NCBI GenBank assembly: GCA_016713505.1
Contig: JADJPA010000001.1
Coordinates: forward strand, 1,860,001 to 1,924,000
DNA: 64,000 nucleotides
Origin: Candidatus Competibacteraceae bacterium
GTDB lineage: Bacteria > Pseudomonadota > Gammaproteobacteria > Competibacterales > Competibacteraceae
Reading direction: 5' to 3'
The position numbers and the translations under genes are program-made. A model generated the notes under the pieces. That model was not told where the DNA came from. It was given only the letters and a program-made list of their open reading frames with translations, and searched no databases. Position 1 is the stretch's first letter. Each line of letters starts with the position of its first letter. This document shows, piece after piece, positions 53,183-63,193 of this stretch.

Positions 53183-53979
53183 ACCCGATTTCCCCGCAGC
53201 GCATCGGCGCGCTGGCGCTGCGCTATCTCTATCTGCTGCGCAGTTCCTGGATTCGCATCGTCGAGCTGGCCTATTGGCCGACCGTGCAAATGATCCTGTG
53301 GGGTTTCATCACCCGCTATCTGGCCGGCCACAGCGACGTGATCCATCAGGCCACCGGCCTGCTGCTGTCGGGCGTGCTGCTGTGGGATGTGCTGTTTCGC
53401 AGCCAATTGGGCCTGTCGGTGGTGTTCTTTGAGGAACTGCACTCCCGTAACCTAGGCCAACTGTTCATCAGCCCGCTGCAACCGCTGGAATTGATTTTGT
53501 CCCTGATGCTGGTCAGTCTGGCGCGCACCCTGATCGGCGTTGGCATCGCGGTGCTGCTGGCCATGCCGTTTTACGGCTTCAATCTGTTCCAACTTGGACC
53601 ATCGCTAGCCAGCTTCTTCTTGAATCTGATCCTGATGGGTTGGGCCATCGGCCTGATGGTATCGGCGTTAGTGTTGCGTAATGGCATGGGCGCGGAAAGC
53701 ATCGCCTGGGCGGCGATCTTCGCCATCGCGCCGCTGTGCGGCATCTATTACCCGATCAGCACCCTGCCCGGCTGGCTGCAACCGCTGTCCTGGGCGCTGC
53801 CGGCCAGCCACGTATTCGAAGGAATGCGCTCGGTGCTGCTGCATCAGACCTTTCGAGCGGATTATCTGCTGTACGCTCTGTTGTTGAACGCCGGTTATCT
53901 CGCGCTCGGCGTCAGCGTGTTTCTGGGCGCCATTCACGGGGCGCGGGAGCGCGGTTCCCTGTTGCAGTCGGGGGAATGA
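53179..53979 (+). CDS. ABC-2 type transporter permease
   Basis: A 266-aa membrane protein with about six helices: ~38-60, ~67-86, ~111-133, ~140-165, ~175-195 and ~230-255. The family segment around ELHSRNLGQLFISPLQPLEL and the IYYPISTLPGWLQPLSWALP loop fit the ABC-2 permease family. It overlaps the ATPase gene by 4 bases (ATGA) and forms a half-transporter pair with it. Confidence 0.92.
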   Translation: MNPISPQRIGALALRYLYLLRSSWIRIVELAYWPTVQMILWGFITRYLAGHSDVIHQATGLLLSGVLLWDVLFRSQLGLSVVFFEELHSRNLGQLFISPLQPLELILSLMLVSLARTLIGVGIAVLLAMPFYGFNLFQLGPSLASFFLNLILMGWAIGLMVSALVLRNGMGAESIAWAAIFAIAPLCGIYYPISTLPGWLQPLSWALPASHVFEGMRSVLLHQTFRADYLLYALLLNAGYLALGVSVFLGAIHGARERGSLLQSGE

Positions 53980-54123
53980 CCATCCATTATTTCAGCCCCT
54001 CATCGGCTTGGTTTCCTGTTCCAATCGCGCTTGAGAGCTGGCGAAACCTTGCTATTTTCATGCGCCGGTTCGCTGGCCGATCCCAACAGCGCAGCGTACC
54101 GCTCCTTGCCGAGAGTTAAGACC

Positions 54124-54630
54124 ATGATCCAGCGAATCCTCGAACAACTGATTTTCGCCAGCCGCTGGCTGCTGGTGCCGATCTATCTGGCGCTGGCGGC
54201 CATCCTGATCTTATTCGGCGTTAAGGCGACGCAGGAAACCATTCACCTGTTCGACCGGGTGCTGGTCATGACGGCAACCGAAGTCGTCATGGCCGGCCTG
54301 GCGCTGATCGACCTGGCGCTGATCGCCAACCTGCTGATGATGGTGGTTCTGAGCAGTTACGAAACCTTTGTGTCGACCATGGACTTAGGCGAAGGGCAGC
54401 AAAAGCCGGCCTGGCTGGGCCGGATGGATGCCGCGACCCTCAAAATCAAACTGGCGGTGTCAATCGTGGCCATTTCCTCGATTCACTTGCTCAAAGCGTT
54501 CATGAACTTCAAGACCGGCGATACCCAAGAGCTTTTTTGGCTGATGGTGGTCCATATCGCTTTTGTGCTTTCGGCGCTGTTGATGGCGTTGATCGACAAG
54601 ATCGCGTTCAGCCAACATCGCCAACATTAG
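54124..54630 (+). CDS. yqhA: UPF0114 inner-membrane protein, YqhA-like
   Basis: A 168-aa membrane protein with four helices (~10-36, ~54-80, ~105-125, ~135-160). IFASRWLLVPIYLALAAILI, LIDLALIANLLMMVVLSSYETFVS and ISSIHLLKAFMN are typical of the UPF0114/YqhA family of unknown function. ATG 54124 matches the family start; the upstream frame continues to 54031 without similarity. It is 144 bases after the ABC permease and may have its own promoter. Confidence 0.9.
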   Translation: MIQRILEQLIFASRWLLVPIYLALAAILILFGVKATQETIHLFDRVLVMTATEVVMAGLALIDLALIANLLMMVVLSSYETFVSTMDLGEGQQKPAWLGRMDAATLKIKLAVSIVAISSIHLLKAFMNFKTGDTQELFWLMVVHIAFVLSALLMALIDKIAFSQHRQH

Positions 54631-54714
54631 GTTTGAATCCGCTCGGCACGCGCCGGAGCAACCCCCATTGCCGGACGTCGGCTATCGGCGGCCGACAGCC
54701 AAGGTTGCGACCTA

Positions 54715-55881
54715 TCACGGTACATTTGTAGACAGCACCCTGTCGACCTTAAGCGTGACTTCGTAGTTCTGATAGCCGATCGGCAGGCTCCCAGGGAGCT
54801 GCTTGCCGGAATTGGGCACGCCAATTTCTCGCGCCAGTTTGTCGAAGTGTCGGCGAGCGTTGTGGTTGGCCTGACTACCGAACATGCTGAACGTTTTCTG
54901 ACCCAGCCGCCTCGCCTCTTGAGCGGCCGCGACGATCATACTGCGATGGGCCGCCTTGACCGTGACCGCATCCGCGCCCAAGGCGATCATCTCATCGACC
55001 CGATAAACGATCTTTCCGCCTTGGTTCTGCACGCCCGCTTTCAACAGATCGCCCGAAGCAAATCGCAAATTGGCCGAGGGCAAATTCCCGCCGGTCATGC
55101 CCGGTATCATCTTCCGCACCAAACTGGCCGAAGCCTTCGGCACCGCTTTCCACGCCACCTCCGCCGCCTGGGCCGGCGCCGCCCGAGCAGGCACCTGACC
55201 CGCCACGTGGCCCGCCGCCGAGGCGCTGGTCCGCACCTTCACCAGCTCCAGCAAAAAGCGTCCGAGCCGGGCAAACCCTTCCGCGCCCGGCCGGGCTTGT
55301 TCGGTTTCCAGCACCATGCTGACGATGTTGGGCGCGGTGTTCTTGTCGAACAAGCGCGGGTAGATTTTGTAGTTTTGCAGATTTCGGTAATAAACGTAGA
55401 TGGTGGCGCCGCCCGCGCTCGGCTGCTGGACGGATCTGAGAATGGCGGCATAGTCCAACTCGACGGTAACGCCGGACTCGTGATCGACCGTGAACTTGCC
55501 GGTGGCGACATCGTAGTGGCCGGCGCTGACCCGGTCGACATACGCGGGATCGTTGCGGTAGGCGTCGGGGCCGATACCGTCGAGCAAGTCCTCGTTTGGA
55601 TTGAGCAGTTGCCCTTTGCTGATGACCTCCAGCCGCAAACCGGGAGCGTAGTCAATCGCCCACGGGTCGGCGCCGTCGAGCACGACGTAGAAACGCAGCC
55701 CCCCGCCGTCAGCTCCGTGGATGGTCCATTTTTTTACGGTTTTATGGGCGGTCAGTTTGTAGATGCCCGGCCTGAGATCGGTATCGACCGTACCCTGGTG
55801 GGCGGGCGCCGACCCCGCGAGGAACACGGCATCGCCCGTGCTATGACCGGGCAGCAATTCGATGCGTATGGCAGTAATCAT
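54715..55881 (-). CDS. Unrecognised 388-aa protein with a possible toxin-like C-terminus
   Basis: Not recognised. ATG 55881 (MITAIRIELLPG) was taken as the start; the frame is open 39 codons further. The N-terminal half is beta-rich, with the segment YKLTAHKTVKKWTIH, and repeated Tyr/Asp-rich strands. Residues ~215-290 are Ala-rich. The last ~75 residues (VKAAHRSMIVAAAQEARRLG, then GSQANHNARRHFDKLAREIG, then NYEVTLKVDRVL) have a compact His/Asn-rich pattern that recalls C-terminal toxin modules; this is a guess. No signal peptide is visible and no partner gene follows. Confidence 0.75.
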   Translation of the reverse strand: MITAIRIELLPGHSTGDAVFLAGSAPAHQGTVDTDLRPGIYKLTAHKTVKKWTIHGADGGGLRFYVVLDGADPWAIDYAPGLRLEVISKGQLLNPNEDLLDGIGPDAYRNDPAYVDRVSAGHYDVATGKFTVDHESGVTVELDYAAILRSVQQPSAGGATIYVYYRNLQNYKIYPRLFDKNTAPNIVSMVLETEQARPGAEGFARLGRFLLELVKVRTSASAAGHVAGQVPARAAPAQAAEVAWKAVPKASASLVRKMIPGMTGGNLPSANLRFASGDLLKAGVQNQGGKIVYRVDEMIALGADAVTVKAAHRSMIVAAAQEARRLGQKTFSMFGSQANHNARRHFDKLAREIGVPNSGKQLPGSLPIGYQNYEVTLKVDRVLSTNVP

Positions 55882-56062
55882 GGGAATACCTCCAGCCTGT
55901 GGCCGTCCTTTTCGTCGCTCTGGAATCGGCCGGAGAATTGTCGCCGTTACCGAACGCGATGCGGCCGATCCGTCGCTGGAAGTATTCCGCCAGTTCATTT
56001 CCGGGCAATTTCGCCCGGTGAGGAATTTGTATCAATGATTACCATGCTTTTCACAAGAATTA

Positions 56063-59000
56063 TCAAGGCGAATCCGTCCGAGCAACCGGCCAGCCCTGGA
56101 CATGGATCTCTCGTTTCGGGAATGGAATCTCGATTTGATGGGCGCGCAACGCTTCGAAAATCCGGTTGTTGAGTTCGTGGGTCAGCGGCAGGCGGTTGAC
56201 CGGCTCTTGCACGAACACCCGAACCTCAAATTCCAGGGCGTTTTCACCCAACTTCAACAACAATACCGCCGGGGCAGGTTCTTTCAGCACCAAGGGATGG
56301 GCCGTCACCAGCGCTAGCAACACGTCATGCACCAACAGCGGATCGCTGCTGTGGCTGATTTTTACCGGAATATCGATGCGGGCGATGGAGCCGTTCCGGG
56401 TCCAATTGATCAGCACGTTGGTGATGAAGCTCTTGTTGGGGACGATGATTTCCTTACGGTCCCAGTCGATCAAGGTGGTGGCGCGAATGTGGATACGCCG
56501 GACGGTGCCGTTCTGCTCGCCGAGCGTCACGTTGTCACCGACCCGGATCGGCCGCTCCAGCAGCAGGATCAAGCCGGAAACGAAATTAGCGAAAATCTCT
56601 TGCAGGCCGAAGCCCAGGCCCACGCCGAGCGCCGCCACCAACCATTGCACGCTGCTCCAACTGACGCCGATGATGTTCAGCGCCACCGCCAGACCCGTTC
56701 CGACGATCAGATAGCGGGTGATGGTGATGATGGCGTTGCGGTTGCCCGGCTCCACCGTCAATCGCCGCAACACCACCAGCTCCAGCACGCCGGGCAGGTT
56801 GTGGGCCATGAAACCGACCAGCAGCAGCAACAGGCCGGCGGCCAGCACGCTGCCCAGCGTGATGTCGGAAAGCTGAGGCCCGGCGGCGGTCTGGACCGTC
56901 TGCTGCCACAGCGCGATTTCGTTCAGCACGGAAAACGCCGGAATCAGACTCGCCCAGATATGCCACAGGCCGAACCCCAACGCCACCCAGACCAGCAGAT
57001 TGATCAGGCCGCGAGTGTGTTCGTCGACGGTGCTGAGATCGAGGTCCGGCAGCTCCAGCAGTTCGGGAGGCGCCACCTCGCCGGAAGGGGCCACCGCTTC
57101 CTTGGAGGCGCGGGCCGCCAGTTGCGCTTCTCGCTTGGCGAGCGCCCGCTGCAAGGCCAAGCGGCGCTGGCTGATGTTCGACCAACGCAGGAACAGGCTG
57201 ACCAGAATCACCAGACCCAACAACAACCAGGCCGTCTGCAACATCAGCGCGCGCAATTGCAACGCGGTGTAGTAATAGCCAGACAATGCCAGCAGCGCCA
57301 GCAACAGATAGCTGCCGACGATGAGCCAGAACCATACATAACGCAGCCGCCAAAACAGCGTCCCCTCATATTTGGCCGCCAACGCGCCGATCAGCGGCTG
57401 CGTGGGATGCAACACCCGCCACAACAACGCCGCCAAGGCCGACATCCCGGCGCAGAACACCAGCCGCCCCAGACTGTCGCTGTACAGAGGCAGGGTTTGC
57501 GCGTCGCACAATTTGACGATCAGCGCGCTGCTCGCTCCGACCCAGACAAACCAGTAAAGATGGCGGCGGGCGTGCTGGCAGCCCGCTTCGCTCCAGCCGA
57601 AATGGGCGCTGGCGATGCCCTGGGGACGGCACAGCTGGCGTAAAAAGGTGATGCTGAGCGCGATCAGCGCGCCGGCCATCAGTCCCCGCGCCAGTCCTTG
57701 GGAGAATTCGGCGGCGTTGCCGGACCCGTACAGCAGCCACGCCAGCCACGCCATCAGTCCGGGCCAAGGCAGCGACAGCAACAGCGTAACCCCCAAGGCG
57801 CGGGCCGTGCGGCCGAAGCTGTCGCGGCGGACATCGCCGATGGCGTCGACGCCCTCAGCCAAGCGCCACACCAGAGCGCGGCGCTGGTACAGCAGGCCCG
57901 CCAGCAGCACCGCGCCGACCAGCGCCGGCAAGACGTTGTTTTGCACCCCGCGCCAGAGATTTTGCCCGACTTCCCGCCAGCGGGTCGGACCGGTCAGCCA
58001 CTCCAACGCCTGCGCCAGAGCGCTCAGCCATTCGATGCCGAGCGTCGGGCTGCTGCGCACCCACAACAGATGCCGGTCCAGCAGCGCGCCGTATACGCCG
58101 GCCTGATCGACCAGCTTGCGTTGGGCGTCATCCAGCGCCACCAACCCGGCGATCAGATCGGCGTAACTGCCGCCGAGCTTCTCCAACAGGTCCTGGCGTT
58201 GGACCAGCAAAGGCCGCAATTCCGCCACGACCGCCTGACGTTGCGGCTCGGTCCAATCCGGTTCGAATCCGACGGCACCGCTTTTGAGCGCGGCCTCGAT
58301 GTCGCGTCCCTGACGCAATTCCTCATTGCTGCGATACTGCGCCAAACGCGCCTCGATGATGCGCTGCTGGCGTTCGCTGGCATCGTACTGATAGTGCCTG
58401 ACATCCGGCAGCGTGCGCCGTTCCTCAAGCAGGATCGGCCCGATGGCGTCGCTGGAGCCCGCGATGTCGAGCTGTTGTCGGCTGCTGACCATCCGCCCGC
58501 TCAGTTGCGACAGGCGCTCGTTGACTTGCGTCTGCTCGCGGTTGACGCCATCGCTCTCCGCCACGAGATCCGCCAGCCGGCGGCTGAGCGCGGCGTTGGC
58601 GGCGGCGGCGCTTTGCAGCACAGCGGGTTTGGTCGCTACGTCTTGGCGGGTTTGCGCGGTCTGCTGGACGACGGCGTCCGCTTCATCGCGGCGGCGTTCG
58701 TTGAGTGCTTCCTGGAGTTGCTGGACCTGAAGTTGAGTCCGCTCCACATCGGCCACGGCCACGGCGCGTCGGGCGTTCAGCAGGGTCAAGCGGACGTCAT
58801 GGCTCAAGCGTTCCTGCTCCAGCGCGGCGAGTTGCTCGCTCAAGGCGTGGCGCTGGGCGTTGACAAAAACCAGCCGAGCTTCAGCCAGAGCGGGCGGCGT
58901 GGCGCTGGCCGCGGCCAGCTTTACCTGGTTGTCCGAATCCGCCATTTGCTGCTGGAAATTGGCGACTTCGACCGGGATTGCCTTGAGGCGGCCCTGCTGG

Positions 59001-59497
59001 ACCGTCAATTGCTCGTCCAAGTCGGCCAACCGCTTGCGGGCCTCACCGGCTTCGGTCTGCGCCGCCGTCAGCCGTTGCGCCAATTCGTTCGGAGCCAGAT
59101 CCGGCGACGGTGGAGCGGGCGGTTGGTTTCGAGGCTGCTGTTGCAGCTTGGCGATGGCGGCCGGGGCGGATTGCTGGAGCTGTCGCGCGGCGGCGGCGGC
59201 CTCGATATAGCGCTTGGCGGCCTGCACTTGGCTCAACGCCTGTTGATAAAGTTCTTTAGCCTGTTTGCGTTCCTCGTCGGACAGGTCGGAACTGGCGGCC
59301 AGAACGGCCAGCTTGGCCTGAATCAGATCAGCTGTCGGGCCGCTCGCCACCGCCGTACTTCCCGCGCCCGCGCCCGCCGTCGCTCCAGGGTCGCGAGCGT
59401 CTCCCGCGACGGTGGCCGCACCCGCGGCCACGCCGGGCGGGCTCGCCGCCAGCAGCAAAAGCGACAGCGCCAGACCGCCCAGCCAGATTCTCGTCAT
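56063..59497 (-). CDS. mscK: Large MscS-family mechanosensitive channel, MscK/KefA type
   Basis: An 1144-aa channel. A cleavable signal peptide (~1-25) is followed by a long periplasmic coiled-coil domain (~60-480) rich in Gln, Ala and Arg, about eleven membrane helices (~520-980), and the MscS core: pore helix ALGVGLGFGLQEIFANFVSG, then ERPIRVGDNVTLGEQNGTVRRI and the beta domain with VPNKSFITNVLINWT. This is the MscK layout, which opens under osmotic downshock. It is divergent from opgD across 159 bases. Confidence 0.95.
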   Translation of the reverse strand: MTRIWLGGLALSLLLLAASPPGVAAGAATVAGDARDPGATAGAGAGSTAVASGPTADLIQAKLAVLAASSDLSDEERKQAKELYQQALSQVQAAKRYIEAAAAARQLQQSAPAAIAKLQQQPRNQPPAPPSPDLAPNELAQRLTAAQTEAGEARKRLADLDEQLTVQQGRLKAIPVEVANFQQQMADSDNQVKLAAASATPPALAEARLVFVNAQRHALSEQLAALEQERLSHDVRLTLLNARRAVAVADVERTQLQVQQLQEALNERRRDEADAVVQQTAQTRQDVATKPAVLQSAAAANAALSRRLADLVAESDGVNREQTQVNERLSQLSGRMVSSRQQLDIAGSSDAIGPILLEERRTLPDVRHYQYDASERQQRIIEARLAQYRSNEELRQGRDIEAALKSGAVGFEPDWTEPQRQAVVAELRPLLVQRQDLLEKLGGSYADLIAGLVALDDAQRKLVDQAGVYGALLDRHLLWVRSSPTLGIEWLSALAQALEWLTGPTRWREVGQNLWRGVQNNVLPALVGAVLLAGLLYQRRALVWRLAEGVDAIGDVRRDSFGRTARALGVTLLLSLPWPGLMAWLAWLLYGSGNAAEFSQGLARGLMAGALIALSITFLRQLCRPQGIASAHFGWSEAGCQHARRHLYWFVWVGASSALIVKLCDAQTLPLYSDSLGRLVFCAGMSALAALLWRVLHPTQPLIGALAAKYEGTLFWRLRYVWFWLIVGSYLLLALLALSGYYYTALQLRALMLQTAWLLLGLVILVSLFLRWSNISQRRLALQRALAKREAQLAARASKEAVAPSGEVAPPELLELPDLDLSTVDEHTRGLINLLVWVALGFGLWHIWASLIPAFSVLNEIALWQQTVQTAAGPQLSDITLGSVLAAGLLLLLVGFMAHNLPGVLELVVLRRLTVEPGNRNAIITITRYLIVGTGLAVALNIIGVSWSSVQWLVAALGVGLGFGLQEIFANFVSGLILLLERPIRVGDNVTLGEQNGTVRRIHIRATTLIDWDRKEIIVPNKSFITNVLINWTRNGSIARIDIPVKISHSSDPLLVHDVLLALVTAHPLVLKEPAPAVLLLKLGENALEFEVRVFVQEPVNRLPLTHELNNRIFEALRAHQIEIPFPKREIHVQGWPVARTDSP

Positions 59498-59656
59498 GAC
59501 CGCCAGGCCGGGCCAGCCGGCGCGCTACAATAAATAAGCCCTGGAGCCTTCACGTTCGTTGCTTCGCTGTCAATCCAAGCCAGCGGGCGGCCCCCTTCCG
59601 ACCGATGGGCGTTATAATCTCCGCACTCATAAAAAACGACTGGTTTTAATAACATC

Positions 59657-61231
59657 ATGATAAGACGCGACTTTCTAGTAGGATTAATCCAATTGGCCGC
59701 CTTGGGGACGCTACCGGCTTCCGTGCTTGGCGCGACATCCAGCACCGAGAACCCGCAACCCGAAGCCCAGCCCTTCAGTAAGGACTGGCTGCGAGACACC
59801 GCCCGACGGCTGGCGAGCGAACCGTATCGGGAGCCCGCCGACGCCCGTCCGCCTTGGCTCGCCGCCATGACCTGGGACGATTATCAAGCCCTCAACAATT
59901 TTCGCAACGATCATTCGCTATGGGTCGGCGGCGAACTCCCGTTTCAGGCGCGATTCTTTCATTTGGGCCTTTATTTTCATTACCCGGTCAGCCTATACGA
60001 AGTCGCCGGCGGCACGGCGCGACCGATTCACTTCTCGCCGGAGATGTATAAGTACGGCCCCCGGGTCAAGGACAAAATCCCGGAGCAGATCGGCGATCTC
60101 GGTTTCGCCGGCTTTCGGGTCAACAGCCGCGCCGACTGGGACCGCGATATGTTTTCCTTCCTCGGCGCCAGCTATTTTCGCGCGGTCGGCGCCAGCAAGC
60201 AGTACGGCTTGTCGGCCCGCGGTCTGGCGATCGACACCGGCATGGAGCGGCCGGAGGAATTTCCCGCCTTCCGCGCCTTCTGGCTGGAACGTCCGGCGGC
60301 GGACGCAACGGCCTTGACCATTCACACCCTGCTCGACAGCCCGAGCATCACCGGCGCTTACAGTTTCGCGGTGACGCCGGGCGACAGCACGGTGATGGAG
60401 GTCGAAACCCATCTGTTCCCGCGCCGTCCCATCGAGCGGCTGGGCATCGCGCCGATGACCTCAATGTTCCAGTGCGGCGAGAACGACCGGCGGATCGCCG
60501 ATGACTACCGCCCCGAAATCCACGATTCCGACGGGCTGGCGCTGTGGAGCGGCACCGGCGAATGGATCTGGCGACCGATCCTCAACCCGCACTATATCCG
60601 CGTCAATTCGTTCGTGGAGGAAAACCCGCGCGGCTTTGGCTTGTTGCAGCGCGACCGGGATTTCAGCCATTACCAGGATGTCGGCGCGTTCTATGACAAA
60701 CGGCCCTCGCTGTGGGTGGAGCCGCTCGGCGACTGGGGGCGTGGCATGATCCAACTGATCGAGCTGCCGACCGCCGACGAAACGCTCGACAACATCGTGG
60801 CCTTCTGGAATCCGGCGCAACCGGCGCAACCGGGTCAGGAAATGGCGTTCAGCTACCGCTTGCACTGGGGGGCGCAACCTCCGGTCCGGCCGACCGTCGC
60901 TGAAGTGATCGCCACCCGCACCGGCGGCGGCGGCGTCCCCGGCCAAAAACTCACCGTGCCGCTGCGTAAATTCGTCCTCGATTTTCAGGGCGGCTCGTTG
61001 GCCCAACTCCCCAAGACCGCCAAGGTGGATGCCGTGGTCGCCGCCTCGCGCGGCGAAATCAGGGACGCAATAGCCCTTCCACTCCTGGATTCAGGCATTT
61101 GGCGCTGCCATTTCGACTTGAATGTCAGCGGTAGCGAACCGGTGGATTTACGGTGTTTCCTGCGTGACGCCACGGAGGCGCTGAGCGAAACCTGGCTCTA
61201 TCAATGGTCGCCGCCGCCCCCGCGCTGCTGA
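59657..61231 (+). CDS. opgD: Periplasmic glucan biosynthesis protein OpgD/OpgG
   Basis: A 524-aa periplasmic enzyme shaping osmoregulated periplasmic glucans. The N-terminus MIRRDFLVGLIQLAALG carries an RR-x-FL twin-arginine motif, which is typical of OpgD; OpgG uses a Sec signal. The body has FHLGLYFHYPVSLYEV, EMYKYGP, FAGFRVN, and AFWLERP. It lies back-to-back with mscK; both answer osmotic change. No opgH gene is in the window. OpgG remains possible. Confidence 0.9.
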   Translation: MIRRDFLVGLIQLAALGTLPASVLGATSSTENPQPEAQPFSKDWLRDTARRLASEPYREPADARPPWLAAMTWDDYQALNNFRNDHSLWVGGELPFQARFFHLGLYFHYPVSLYEVAGGTARPIHFSPEMYKYGPRVKDKIPEQIGDLGFAGFRVNSRADWDRDMFSFLGASYFRAVGASKQYGLSARGLAIDTGMERPEEFPAFRAFWLERPAADATALTIHTLLDSPSITGAYSFAVTPGDSTVMEVETHLFPRRPIERLGIAPMTSMFQCGENDRRIADDYRPEIHDSDGLALWSGTGEWIWRPILNPHYIRVNSFVEENPRGFGLLQRDRDFSHYQDVGAFYDKRPSLWVEPLGDWGRGMIQLIELPTADETLDNIVAFWNPAQPAQPGQEMAFSYRLHWGAQPPVRPTVAEVIATRTGGGGVPGQKLTVPLRKFVLDFQGGSLAQLPKTAKVDAVVAASRGEIRDAIALPLLDSGIWRCHFDLNVSGSEPVDLRCFLRDATEALSETWLYQWSPPPPRC

Positions 61232-61450
61232 AGAACCGGCCTGACGGCCCCGGCCTTGCATTCGGTCTTGACGCCCTTCGCCCTCGATCCCAGCCGACGC
61301 TGAAAATTGAGGGCGAAGGCGCATTGCGTTGCGCTTGATCCCGACCATAATCGTAGGAGAAAAAAACACCGGACCGTCTGAGAAGACGCTGTTCGGGCGA
61401 CCTTTCTCCGCGCTGCATCGAAATCGGCGGAAACGTAACGAGTCAAGATC

Positions 61451-62515
61451 ATGGTATTTCGCTTGCTGCAATCGCTGTTTTCGGATGCGTCCGGGCAATC
61501 GGGCAAGTTCGACCCTCCTTTGATTCGGGCCGCCATCGAGCGCGTGGTGGAGGGCACCGACCCCCGCTTGCGAATGGCGAGCCACTATCGAAAGAAACTC
61601 TGGGAACCGGTCGAACACGCCATCGAATACGTCATCGAATTGGCGGAGGCCCTGCCGCCGCCCATCGAAATCGCCAGCCGCCGCTTCACCAGCGATCCCC
61701 GCTTGCGCGCCCTGTTCGCCTCCTCCCAGCACTTGCAGGAAATCCTGAGCTTCGGCCAGGAATTGCAGCAATATCGCAAGCGCGTCAGCCGTGGCTTGCC
61801 GGTGGATTTATACGCCTTGTTGCGCGCGGAGCGCACCGAGAAAACCGCGTTGGGCGTGGCGCTGGAAGGCAATATGATCCGGCGCGACGTGGCGCAAATC
61901 ACCGTTAATTTCCACAACCACCACGTCGCTTTTCCGGCCGGCAGCGAAACCAAGACCCGGCGCGAAATCAAGCGGCGCTCCTTCGATTATTTGATCGAGA
62001 CCGCCCTCAAGCGGCTGACCTCAACCCGGGTTCAAAAGCAACAGCTCGAACAGCAACAGCGGCTGCTGCTCCAGCAAAAAACCAAATTGTTGAAGGGGCT
62101 CAACATCGCGCTGCAACCGTTGTTGGACCCGCAAGCGGCCACCCCGAGCACGCCCGCCGCCATCGACCGGCGGCTGCGCGACATCGAAACCGAGCTGGGG
62201 CGGCTGCGCGCCGATTCGGCGACGCTCGACGACCATCTGGCCAAAGTGGCGGCAACCTTGCGCGAACCTGAAAAATACCTGCGGCTGGATCGGGTGTCGA
62301 TCACCCTGGACCATATGAACATCAGGGTGGAAAAAGGCGCGTTCGATAATGCCAACACCCTGACCTTCGACGATATTTTGTTGGGTAAAAAACGCCGGAT
62401 CACCACCTTGCTCATCCGTTTTCCCAGCAACGAACTGCTGCCGGAGCGGGACTTTTTCGAGGAAGCCAACCGGATGCTTTACAGCGGCGGCCAGCCCCGG
62501 CTCACCACTATTTAA
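61451..62515 (+). CDS. Conserved-looking coiled-coil protein of unknown function
   Basis: Not recognised. A 354-aa soluble protein with no signal peptide. The N-terminal half is helical, with VFRLLQSLF, IERVVEGTDPRLRMASHYRKK and ELAEALPPPIEIASRRF. A strong coiled coil runs over ~195-225 (VQKQQLEQQQRLLLQQKTKL) and a second helix over ~245-275. The C-terminal ~65 residues are beta-rich with LDRVSITLDHMNIRV. Its stop overlaps the nfi stop by four bases on the opposite strand. Confidence 0.75.
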   Translation: MVFRLLQSLFSDASGQSGKFDPPLIRAAIERVVEGTDPRLRMASHYRKKLWEPVEHAIEYVIELAEALPPPIEIASRRFTSDPRLRALFASSQHLQEILSFGQELQQYRKRVSRGLPVDLYALLRAERTEKTALGVALEGNMIRRDVAQITVNFHNHHVAFPAGSETKTRREIKRRSFDYLIETALKRLTSTRVQKQQLEQQQRLLLQQKTKLLKGLNIALQPLLDPQAATPSTPAAIDRRLRDIETELGRLRADSATLDDHLAKVAATLREPEKYLRLDRVSITLDHMNIRVEKGAFDNANTLTFDDILLGKKRRITTLLIRFPSNELLPERDFFEEANRMLYSGGQPRLTTI

Positions 62516-63171
62516 CCCGAGGCCAGCCGATGCGCGCGGCGGGTGGTTTCCGGCAACCGATAGCGGGTACAGCACGCCATGACGTAGCCGAGCGCCGTTT
62601 CCAAACTGATGCGATGGCCGGATGAAACATACAACGGCTTGACGCCGGGCCGGGTCCGCAACACCGCGCCGATGATCTCTTCGCCGGCGCGCAACGGCGT
62701 CCAGGCCCCGCGCTGGTCCGGCGGCTCTTGAAAGGTTCCACACAGCCGGGTTTTGGCTACGCCGATGCTGGGCAGATCCACCAACAGGCCGAGGTGGCTG
62801 GCGATGCCCAGCCGGCGCGGATGGGCGATGCCCTGCCCGTCGCACAACAACAAATCCGGCGGCTCGCGCACTTGCGCCAGCGCGTCCAAGACCGCCGGCA
62901 GCTCGCGAAACGACAGCAGGCCGGGGATGTAGGGAAATTCGGTCGGCCGCCGCGCGATGGCGCTCTCCAGCACAGCCAGTTCGGGATAGCGCAACACCGC
63001 CACCGCCGCGCGGGTCACGGTCCCGCCCGCCTCGAAGCCGACATCCACCCCGGCCACCCGCCGCACCGGCCCCAGCCGGTCACCCAACTCCACGCGCGGC
63101 CGCAATTCCCGCTGCAACGCCGCCGCCTCGGCAGGGCTGAGATTCCACGGCTGGGAGAACAGCGCTTGCAA
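62512..63171 (-). CDS. nfi: Endonuclease V (deoxyinosine 3'-endonuclease)
   Basis: Cuts the second phosphodiester 3' of deoxyinosine. Conserved blocks AGVDVGFEAGGTVTRAAVAVL (catalytic Asp), PTEFPYIPGLLSFRE, LLLCDGQGIAHPRRLGIASHLGLLVD and GVAKTRLCG match E. coli Nfi nearly block for block. No ATG is available near the expected N-terminus; TTG 63171 would give a 219-aa protein (E. coli 223), while the open frame extends to 63267 inside the SH3 gene. Start is therefore uncertain. Confidence 0.9.
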   Translation of the reverse strand: MQALFSQPWNLSPAEAAALQRELRPRVELGDRLGPVRRVAGVDVGFEAGGTVTRAAVAVLRYPELAVLESAIARRPTEFPYIPGLLSFRELPAVLDALAQVREPPDLLLCDGQGIAHPRRLGIASHLGLLVDLPSIGVAKTRLCGTFQEPPDQRGAWTPLRAGEEIIGAVLRTRPGVKPLYVSSGHRISLETALGYVMACCTRYRLPETTRRAHRLASG

Positions 63172-63193
63172 GATTGCGAACGCGGCGGCCGGG

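Noticed and set aside
57698..59533. Long antisense open frame (611 codons) opposite mscK
   Set aside because: It mirrors the Ala/Gln-rich coiled-coil codons of mscK; no independent start signal or recognisable product.
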